This document shows, piece after piece, positions 1 to 5,660 of a stretch of 7,349 bases of DNA; the first letter of the stretch is position 1; each line of letters begins with the position of its first letter. A program made the position numbers and the translations under genes. The DNA comes from an uncultured Bacteroidota bacterium. GTDB taxonomy: Bacteria; Bacteroidota; Bacteroidia; UKL13-3. The stretch spans positions 1 through 7,349 of the forward strand of contig CAIUEQ010000289.1 in NCBI GenBank assembly GCA_903898215.1, read 5' to 3'. Under the pieces are notes generated by a model. The model made no database searches and was not told the DNA's origin. It saw only the letters and a list, made by a program, of their open reading frames with translations.

Positions 1-161
1 CTGTTTTTGTAATTTTAGATGAAAAAGGAAATAGAATTCACACACAGAACTCTTCGTATTTAGAAGATCATGATAGTTACAGTAAAGTAAAAATTATGGA
101 ATTTTTAAAGCAATGGAATCCTGCCGCAACTGCCGCAAAAACATATCAGTTTAAAAAATAG
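1..161 (+). CDS. Thioredoxin-family protein, C-terminal fragment (5' end outside window)
   Basis: The third forward frame is open from the left edge to a TAG at 159-161 and encodes 52 residues. It begins VFVILDEKGNRIHTQNSSYL, continues through a LEDHDSYSKVKIMEFLKQW segment, and ends AKTYQFKK. The hydrophobic strand followed by D-E-K-G-N is the beta-hairpin after the cis-Pro region of a thioredoxin fold. The 'HTQNS..LE....Y...K...FLKQW.P' tail is what I know from Bacteroidota thioredoxin-family (thioredoxin_7/DUF255-like) proteins. The CXXC active site would lie upstream and cannot be checked, so thiol-disulfide reductase activity is inferred from family resemblance only. The gene converges on proS with 2 nt between the stop codons, and I see no hairpin terminator of its own. 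Confidence 0.7.
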   Translation, partial: VFVILDEKGNRIHTQNSSYLEDHDSYSKVKIMEFLKQWNPAATAAKTYQFKK

Positions 162-163
162 AA

Positions 164-1639
164 TTAATAAGCTTTAGCAAACAAAACTCTTTGAGAGCTT
201 GGTTTTCCGGTAAGCACACATTTTCCTTCTTCATGTTTATTGTTTAAAGGAATACAGCGAATGGTTGCTTTTGTAGTCTCTTTTATTTTCAATTCACTTT
301 CAGTAGTTCCATCCCAATGTGCTGAAACAAATCCTGTTTTATTTTCAAGAGCATCAATAAATTCATCCCAGGTATCAACTGCTGTGATATGTTCATCACG
401 GTAGTCGAGTGCTTTTTGATATATATTATTTTGAATTTGAGAAAGCAGGTGCTCAATTTTATGGTCGATATCAATTGAGCTCATCACTTGCTTTTCTTTA
501 GTATCACGTCTGGCAACTTCAACACTTTCATTTTGCACATCACGAGGTCCGATTGCAATTCTAACCGGCACACCTTTTAATTCATATTCGGCAAATTTAT
601 ATCCTGGTGTTAAGTTATCTCTATCATCTAATTTAACAGATATGTTTTTCGCCTTCAATGCTTTTTGAATTTGTTTAGCTTTTTCGAGAACAAGAATTTT
701 CTCTTCTTCTTTTCTAAATATTGGAACAATTACCACTTGAATTGGAGCAAGGTTTGGGGGTAAAATTAATCCTTCATCATCGCTATGACACATGATCAAT
801 GCTCCCATTAAACGTGTTGAAACGCCCCATGATGTTGCCCAAACGTACTCCTGTTTATTTTCTTTGGTTACATATTTTACATCAAAAGCTTTGGCAAAAT
901 TTTGTCCCAAAAAATGTGAGGTTCCCATTTGCAATGCTTTTCCATCCTGCATTAACCCTTCGATGCAATACGTTTCAAGAGCTCCTGCAAAACGTTCGTT
1001 CGCAGTTTTTACACCTTTGATAACAGGGACAGCTAAAATGGTTTCTGCAAATTCAGCATAAACTTCAAGCATTTGTTTTGTTTCTGCTTCAGCTTCCTGA
1101 GAGGTAGCATGTGCGGTATGACCTTCTTGCCAAAGGAATTCTGTAGTACGTAAAAATAGTCGAGTGCGCATTTCCCATCTTACAACATTTGCCCATTGGT
1201 TTATTAATAATGGTAGATCGCGATATGATTTAATCCAATCACGATAGGTATTCCAGATAATGGTTTCAGAAGTAGGGCGAACAATTAATTCCTCTTCTAA
1301 TTTTGCTTCAGGGTCAACTATTATTTCACCTGTATGTTCATCAACTTTCAATCGGTAATGAGTAACAACAGCACATTCTTTTGCAAATCCCTCAACATGA
1401 CTTGCTTCTTTTGTGAAAAAAGATTTTGGAATAAATAAAGGGAAATAAGCATTTTGATGTCCGGTTTCTTTGAAACGTTTATCAAGCTCTGCTTGCATTT
1501 TTTCCCAAATTGCATAGCCGTAAGGTTTAATAACCATGCAACCTTTTACAGCCGAATGCTCCGCCAAATCAGCGCTCTTTACCAAGTTGTTATACCAAGC
1601 TGAGTAATCATCACTCCGTTTTATCTTTTTATTTTCCAT
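164..1639 (-). CDS. proS: Prolyl-tRNA synthetase, archaeal/eukaryotic-type (ProS type 3)
   Basis: This cytoplasmic class II aminoacyl-tRNA synthetase charges tRNA-Pro with proline using ATP. The 491-aa product is the expected length for the archaeal-like form found in many Bacteroidota and lacks the YbaK-like editing insertion of the E. coli form. Visible landmarks are RPTSE (121-125), motif 2 with R154, E156, R158 and R164 leading into EFLWQEGHT (167-175), TSHFLGQNF (240-248), and motif 3 GVSTRLMGA (272-280) followed by GLILPPNLAP. The HGTP anticodon-binding domain spans about 299-395 and includes GPRDV (364-368). The family-specific C-terminal domain ends in the typical ...FAKAY with a terminal Tyr. 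That domain normally holds a four-Cys zinc site; here three of the four aligned positions are D443, S448 and T477, and only C474 remains. The ATG at 1637-1639 places the first conserved segment (YSAWYNNLV) at residue 12, as usual. No Shine-Dalgarno is visible. The gene is divergent from the patatin gene. Confidence 0.97.
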   Translation of the reverse strand: MENKKIKRSDDYSAWYNNLVKSADLAEHSAVKGCMVIKPYGYAIWEKMQAELDKRFKETGHQNAYFPLFIPKSFFTKEASHVEGFAKECAVVTHYRLKVDEHTGEIIVDPEAKLEEELIVRPTSETIIWNTYRDWIKSYRDLPLLINQWANVVRWEMRTRLFLRTTEFLWQEGHTAHATSQEAEAETKQMLEVYAEFAETILAVPVIKGVKTANERFAGALETYCIEGLMQDGKALQMGTSHFLGQNFAKAFDVKYVTKENKQEYVWATSWGVSTRLMGALIMCHSDDEGLILPPNLAPIQVVIVPIFRKEEEKILVLEKAKQIQKALKAKNISVKLDDRDNLTPGYKFAEYELKGVPVRIAIGPRDVQNESVEVARRDTKEKQVMSSIDIDHKIEHLLSQIQNNIYQKALDYRDEHITAVDTWDEFIDALENKTGFVSAHWDGTTESELKIKETTKATIRCIPLNNKHEEGKCVLTGKPSSQRVLFAKAY

Positions 1640-1750
1640 CTAAAATATTTTTCTAGGTGCGAAAATAGTCTTTGCAAGTAATTAAAAACATTGTTGTCGT
1701 GATATTTTATTATTCGTTGAAATTACTGTAGTTTTAACAGATTTTTAAAA
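1640..1750. promoter_or_regulatory. Divergent proS / patatin intergenic region
   Basis: This 111-bp AT-rich gap separates two divergently transcribed genes, so it should hold promoters in both directions. No perfect Bacteroidota promoter pair was found. The nearest -7-like matches are TATTTTCG on the minus strand (1660-1667; 7 of 8 to a TAnnTTTG pattern, no TTG at proper spacing) and TAGTTTTA on the plus strand (1729-1736; also imperfect). No Shine-Dalgarno precedes either start. The promoter role is inferred from gene arrangement. Confidence 0.4.
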
Positions 1751-2518
1751 GTGAAAAAACTTAAAACAGGTATTGTACTTTCTGGAGGTGGGGCACGAGG
1801 TTTCGCTCATATTGGTGTATTAAAAGCCTTGAATGAATTTGGTATTTACCCTGATATTATTTCGGCTGTAAGTGCCGGTTCCATAGTAGGTTGTTTGTAT
1901 GCTGACGGACATACTCCCGATGAAATTTATCATATCATGGGAGAGATGGATATTTATAAATTTCTCCGTTTTCATCGCCCTAAATTTGGAATGTTAAAAG
2001 CAGATGGGTTAAAGAAAAAGTTAAACGAAAATTTAAGTGTTTCAAATCTTGAAGATTTAAAAATTCCTTTGATTATTTCGGCAACAAATTTCACCAAGGC
2101 TCAAACAGAATATTTTAAGAAAGGCTCAATTATTAACGCTGTGTTAGCATCATCGGCAATTCCAATTTTATTAAAGCCATATATGATGAAGGGGCAAATG
2201 TATGTTGATGGCGGATTGATGAACAATTTACCTGTTGATCCAATTGAAAATATTTGTGATTATATTATTGGTGTAAATGTAAATCCAGTTCATGAAGTTA
2301 CTCGTTTCCGGTCATTCAGAAATTTTGCAGATAGAGTTATGCACCTTGCAATTAGAGCGAATGTAAATATCAATATTCCTAAATGCGATATGTATATCGA
2401 GCCTGAAGGATTAATGAATTTTCATTTATTGAAAGTGTCTTCATCTAAACAAATTTTTGAACTCGGATATTCTCACACAATTAAATTATTGGAAAAATAT
2501 AAATCGGATAAAATATAA
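1751..2518 (+). CDS. Patatin-like phospholipase / esterase (RssA-like, single domain)
   Basis: A Ser-Asp dyad lipid acyl hydrolase of the patatin family, predicted to act on phospholipid or other acyl esters; the true substrate is unknown. The oxyanion-hole loop is SGGGARG (11-17). The nucleophile elbow is A39-V-S41-A-G43, so the first Gly of the canonical GxSxG is Ala. The catalytic Asp is D153 in VDGG (152-155), and the conserved SSAIP stretch is at 134-138. At 255 aa it has no signal peptide, no membrane helix, and none of the POTRA/beta-barrel extension of secreted patatins such as PlpD. It therefore resembles cytoplasmic E. coli RssA in architecture. The GTG start is chosen because an in-frame TGA lies at 1718-1720, no ATG follows it, and MKKLKTGIVLSGGG is the normal family N-terminus. 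The next gene begins 70 nt downstream behind its own promoter, so co-transcription is not required. Confidence 0.93.
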   Translation: MKKLKTGIVLSGGGARGFAHIGVLKALNEFGIYPDIISAVSAGSIVGCLYADGHTPDEIYHIMGEMDIYKFLRFHRPKFGMLKADGLKKKLNENLSVSNLEDLKIPLIISATNFTKAQTEYFKKGSIINAVLASSAIPILLKPYMMKGQMYVDGGLMNNLPVDPIENICDYIIGVNVNPVHEVTRFRSFRNFADRVMHLAIRANVNINIPKCDMYIEPEGLMNFHLLKVSSSKQIFELGYSHTIKLLEKYKSDKI

Positions 2519-2540
2519 ATCCGACATTAATGGCACAGGT

Positions 2541-2572
2541 TTTGAAAACTGATCAACTTTCTCATAAATTTG
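2541..2572 (+). promoter_or_regulatory. Bacteroidota-type promoter (TTTG-N20-TAAATTTG)
   Basis: TTTG at 2541-2544 and TAAATTTG at 2565-2572 are separated by 20 nt. Both match the consensus for the Bacteroidota primary sigma factor (-33 TTTG, -7 TAnnTTTG, spacing about 17-23). Transcription would start near 2577-2579, about 10 nt before the lipoprotein ATG at 2589. The match is exact in both boxes and sits in the only gap upstream of the gene. Start-site mapping is not available, so activity is inferred. Confidence 0.65.
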
Positions 2573-2588
2573 AACAAATACTTTAAAT

Positions 2589-3182
2589 ATGAAAACTAAC
2601 ACATCAAGATTAATTTTATCAGCGGTATTAATTGGAAGTATTACTATCGGAACGCAATCATGTAAATCGAAAAAAACGGTTGCCCAAACAACAGGAGCAG
2701 TAGAAATTACAGTTCCGTTTAACACTAACGAATTTTCTAGTGATAAAGATAATTTTCGAGCAAGAGCTTCAGGAAATAGTCCGGATCTAACAACTGCAAA
2801 AAAAATAGCACTTCAAAATGCTAAAAGTGAGATGGCAGGACTAATTCAAACTACCATTAAAAAAGTAACGGATCAATATACAAACCAACGAACTGTTGGA
2901 AGTACTCAGGAATTCTCAAATAAATTTGAGGAACTTGCTCGTGAAGTTACCAATCAGCAATTAACTGATGTTAGAATTATAGGTGAAAAAATATTTCAAG
3001 AAAAAAACACCACCTATACTTATTGGATAGCAATTGAAGCTAATAAGCAAACAGTTTATGATGGAGTAACTAAAAGTGTTTCTAAGGATAAAAAGTTAGA
3101 ACAGGATTACGACAAAAAGAAATTCGAAGACATTTTCAATCAGGAAATGGAAAAGCTTGCAAAAGAAAAAGCAGGAAACTAA
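2589..3182 (+). CDS. LPP20-family lipoprotein (small, 197 aa)
   Basis: A predicted envelope lipoprotein. The N-terminus has a short basic segment (K2, R7), a hydrophobic core (about 8-20) and a lipobox ending TQSC with the lipidated Cys at position 25. CKSKK follows, as is common in Bacteroidota lipoproteins. Residues about 55-160 form an LPP20-like domain: an Ala/Lys-rich amphipathic helix (TTAKKIALQNAKSEMAGLIQ, 68-87), a polar linker, then beta strands with TYTYWIAIE (142-150). The tail (about 165-197) is highly charged and probably helical. Its molecular role is unknown; relatives with this fold occur in bacterial outer-membrane and flagellar-associated lipoproteins (Lpp20, FlgP, the N-terminal domain of FlgT). 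The ATG follows a consensus promoter and is the only start that supplies the signal peptide. A strong terminator begins just after the stop, so this is likely a monocistronic unit. The downstream lipoprotein carries a homologous domain. Confidence 0.8.
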   Translation: MKTNTSRLILSAVLIGSITIGTQSCKSKKTVAQTTGAVEITVPFNTNEFSSDKDNFRARASGNSPDLTTAKKIALQNAKSEMAGLIQTTIKKVTDQYTNQRTVGSTQEFSNKFEELAREVTNQQLTDVRIIGEKIFQEKNTTYTYWIAIEANKQTVYDGVTKSVSKDKKLEQDYDKKKFEDIFNQEMEKLAKEKAGN

Positions 3183-3186
3183 TTAT

Positions 3187-3223
3187 AAAGATCCCTCACA
3201 ATTTTGTGAGGGATTTTTCTTTT
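3187..3223 (+). terminator. Intrinsic (Rho-independent) terminator
   Basis: A perfect 10-bp inverted repeat, ATCCCTCACA (3191-3200) and TGTGAGGGAT (3205-3214), encloses the 4-nt loop ATTT and is followed directly by TTTTCTTTT. Flanking AAAG (3187-3190) can extend the stem through a G-U and A-U pairs. The hairpin begins a few nt after the stop of the 197-aa lipoprotein gene and should end that transcript. It overlaps the first possible start codon of the next gene. Confidence 0.92.
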
Positions 3224-4637
3224 GTTACATCAAATTTATTTCATCGCATTGAGATTTATATTTTCAATACTATCCATATTTATTTTGCCGGTTTTGTTGA
3301 TGAGCTCTTGCAAATCAACAATTAAAACCATTGCGAAACCTAAACCCGAATGGGTGCAAAATCGTCCTGTTAATAATATTTATTACTTAGGAATTGGAAC
3401 TGCATCAAAAACAGCTGATCATATAAACTATCAACAAATAGCAAAGAAGAATGCATTTGATGATATGATTTCTGAAATTCAAGTTACCGTTTCAAGCAGT
3501 TCAGTTTTGAAGTCAGTACAAAATAATCTTGAGTTTAAGCAGCAATTTAATGCCACAACAAAAGTTACCGCAATTAATACCATCGAAAATTATGATGTAA
3601 TAGATAGTTGGGAAAATGGAGATGAGTTTTGGATCTATTTTCGATTGTCTAAAGCTGAATACGAAGCAGCTAAAAGAAGGAAAATGCAAGTGCAAATTAA
3701 TCGTGCCGAAGATTTACTTGCTCGGATTAATCAGTTAGATACTCGAAATAATTTTGTAGAGATAGCTCATTTGAAAATTCAGGCACTTACCGCTTTGCAA
3801 AATTATTTGAATGAAGAGGTGATAGGGAATTTTAATGGCAAAGAAGTAAAGTTGGTAGATGAGATTTTTAATTCTCTGCAAGATCAATTGTTTAATGTGA
3901 AATTTAAAACAACAGTTAATTCTTTGAATGGTATTGTCGGAAAACCACTTCCTGCTATTAGTGTTAATGCAATATTGAATAATGGGGGATTTATTCCTAA
4001 TCTTCCATTAAAAGCAGGTAGTGATGGTGCTTCATTAAATGGATATGATAGAATTGAAACAGATAATAATGGTGTGGCAACTTTTACAAAAGCACATGTT
4101 CAGGGTGTTGGTTCAACTCAATTTTTACGTATTGCAATCGATGTACAAAAACTCATAACAGTTGATAGCATTAATACACTTTTAAAAACGGTACTATATA
4201 GTATGCAGCCTCCACCATTGTCTATTAAAGTAATTGCAGAGCCATTAAAAGTTTTTATTGAATCATCCGAATTGAATCTTTCTAAACCCTTGAATCAAAC
4301 TTTTTTTGAACCACTTATAAAAAAAGAGATATCACAAAATGGATGTGTTTTAGTTGCAAATAAAAACGATGCAGATTATATCGTTAAAATATTTTCAAAT
4401 ACTCAATCGCAAGGAGTGATGTGGGGAAATATGCTGGGTGTTTCAATTACAGTTACCGTTTCGATCACTGATACAAAAACAACTATTGAAATTTATAAAG
4501 ATGGAATTCAAAATATCAAAGGATTTCAAACTACAGCTGAAAACGCAGGATTAGATGCTTATAAAAAATCTCTGCACGATTTAAATACCAAATTACTTCC
4601 TTCACTCGTGAACGGATTATTTACAGGAGGAAATTAA
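3222..4637 (+). CDS. LPP20-family lipoprotein with Ig-like and unrecognised C-terminal domains
   Basis: A predicted lipoprotein of up to 471 aa. The frame opens after a TGA at 3207-3209 and contains no ATG before M27. Candidate starts are TTG at 3222, inside the terminator T-run, and TTG at 3249 (codon 10). The latter gives a compact M-R-F signal peptide and is equally or more plausible. The hydrophobic stretch (about 12-26) ends MSSC with lipidated C30 (C21 from the later start). Mature domains, numbered from 3222, are: LPP20-like 41-150, with KPEWV (41-45), YYLGIGTAS (54-62), an Ala/Lys helix (about 72-86) and FWIYFRL (136-142); a helical segment of about 150-225; an Ig-like/carboxypeptidase-regulatory-like segment of about 226-310, with GKPLPAISV and NNGVATF; and an unrecognised C-terminal domain of about 333-465 containing ADYIVKI (384-390). 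The LPP20 domain parallels that of the preceding gene. N-terminal LPP20 plus additional domains recalls FlgT, but flagellar function is not implied. The specific role is unknown. Confidence 0.82.
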   Translation: MLHQIYFIALRFIFSILSIFILPVLLMSSCKSTIKTIAKPKPEWVQNRPVNNIYYLGIGTASKTADHINYQQIAKKNAFDDMISEIQVTVSSSSVLKSVQNNLEFKQQFNATTKVTAINTIENYDVIDSWENGDEFWIYFRLSKAEYEAAKRRKMQVQINRAEDLLARINQLDTRNNFVEIAHLKIQALTALQNYLNEEVIGNFNGKEVKLVDEIFNSLQDQLFNVKFKTTVNSLNGIVGKPLPAISVNAILNNGGFIPNLPLKAGSDGASLNGYDRIETDNNGVATFTKAHVQGVGSTQFLRIAIDVQKLITVDSINTLLKTVLYSMQPPPLSIKVIAEPLKVFIESSELNLSKPLNQTFFEPLIKKEISQNGCVLVANKNDADYIVKIFSNTQSQGVMWGNMLGVSITVTVSITDTKTTIEIYKDGIQNIKGFQTTAENAGLDAYKKSLHDLNTKLLPSLVNGLFTGGN

Positions 4638-4654
4638 TTAACCTTCATATTTTC

Positions 4655-4687
4655 TTTGATGAAAATTCAACACAAAGATTATTTTTG
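4655..4687 (+). promoter_or_regulatory. Bacteroidota-type promoter (TTTG-N21-TATTTTTG) abutting the DUF58 start
   Basis: TTTG at 4655-4658 and TATTTTTG at 4680-4687 are 21 nt apart, and both boxes match the Bacteroidota consensus exactly. The -7 box ends 5 nt before the ATG at 4693, so the predicted transcript would start at or within a few nt of the ATG, that is, leaderless or nearly so. The alternative is read-through from the lipoprotein gene 55 nt upstream, with a chance match in AT-rich sequence. Confidence 0.5.
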
Positions 4688-4692
4688 AATCG

Positions 4693-5604
4693 ATGCCAGC
4701 AATCATAAAACAGGAAGAACTTATACAAACAGGCAACCTTGAATTTTTATCGAAACAGGTTGTTGAAGGATTTTTAACAGGTTTGCATAAAAGTCCGTTT
4801 CATGGCTTTTCAGTTGAGTTTGCCGAGCATCGTTTATACAATACCGGTGAATCAACTAGGCATATAGATTGGAAACTTTTTGCTCGAACTGATAAATTAT
4901 TTGTAAAACGTTATGAAGAAGAAACCAATCTACGCTGCCAAATAATTATTGACCGTTCCTCTTCGATGTATTATCCAACTGAAGGAATGAGTAAAATCCA
5001 TTTCTCTGTTTATGCTGCAGCTTCACTTATTTATCTATTAAAAAAGCAACGTGATGCAAGCGGTGTGAGTATTTTTTCAGATGAATTGGAGTTTCATTCT
5101 CAATGCAAAATTAGTTCGGTTCATCAAAAATTATTGTTCAATAAGTTGGAAGAAGTTTTGAATCAACCCAACAAAAATGTGAAGAGTAATATTTCAAAAA
5201 ATCTTCATCAAATGGCTGAAATGTTGCACAAGCGGTCATTGGTAATCATATTTACTGATATGATGCAAACTGTTGGAACAGATGAAGATTTATTTGCAGC
5301 ACTTCAACATTTTAAATACAATAAACATGATGTGGTTTTATTTCATGTTGAAGATAAAAAAACTGAAGTAGATTTTGATTTCAGTAATCGTCCGTATCTC
5401 TTTGTTGATAGTGAAACAGGAGAAAAGATGAAATTATTTCCGGCACAAATTAAAGAGCAATATCTTAAAGCATCACAAGAATATAAACGTCAGTTAAAAC
5501 TAAAATGTGCTCAATATAAAATTGAATTAATTGAAGCAGAAGTTGGTAGTGATTTCAAACAAATATTGATGCCTTTTTTGGTGAAAAGAAGTAAGATGTA
5601 TTAA
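4693..5604 (+). CDS. DUF58 domain protein (von Willebrand factor A-like fold)
   Basis: A 303-aa soluble protein with no signal peptide or membrane helix. The DUF58 signature covers residues about 35-77: a Ser-Pro-Phe-His-Gly segment, FAEHRLYNTGESTRHIDWK (43-61), then ARTDKLFVKRYEEE (64-77). A VWA-type metal site (MIDAS) is visible as DRSSS (D87, S89, S91), followed by FSDE (128-131) and a strand ending in IFTDM with D189. Such proteins are usually encoded beside a MoxR AAA+ ATPase and BatA/BatB genes (the Bacteroides aerotolerance cluster) and are thought to aid MoxR-dependent maturation of envelope or other proteins. Here the upstream neighbour is a lipoprotein gene and the downstream neighbour is a convergent secreted protein, so the partner ATPase must lie elsewhere. 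ATG 4693 is the only plausible start: stops occupy 4657-4662 in frame and no other ATG follows until codon 92. No Shine-Dalgarno is present. Confidence 0.93.
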   Translation: MPAIIKQEELIQTGNLEFLSKQVVEGFLTGLHKSPFHGFSVEFAEHRLYNTGESTRHIDWKLFARTDKLFVKRYEEETNLRCQIIIDRSSSMYYPTEGMSKIHFSVYAAASLIYLLKKQRDASGVSIFSDELEFHSQCKISSVHQKLLFNKLEEVLNQPNKNVKSNISKNLHQMAEMLHKRSLVIIFTDMMQTVGTDEDLFAALQHFKYNKHDVVLFHVEDKKTEVDFDFSNRPYLFVDSETGEKMKLFPAQIKEQYLKASQEYKRQLKLKCAQYKIELIEAEVGSDFKQILMPFLVKRSKMY

Positions 5605-5660
5605 TTAGTCTCTAGCTATTAGCAAATCGTAAATCAAAAATTGTAATTCATCATTTATAA

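Noticed and set aside
792..1061. Two plus-strand open frames opposite proS
   Set aside because: They lie wholly antisense to strongly conserved proS domains, have no recognisable protein features and are explained as shadows of the proS coding pattern.
1666..1674. TAGTCTTTG as a -7 promoter box upstream of the patatin gene
   Set aside because: It has one extra base relative to TAnnTTTG and no TTG at suitable spacing upstream.
2486..2725. Minus-strand open frame of 79 codons
   Set aside because: It overlaps the patatin end, a consensus promoter and the lipoprotein signal peptide on the other strand; no protein features.
4625..4634. AGGAGGAAAT sequence resembling a strong Shine-Dalgarno
   Set aside because: It lies in the last codons (Thr-Gly-Gly-Asn) of the lipoprotein, about 60 nt before the next ATG, too far to serve it; Bacteroidota rarely rely on such sites.
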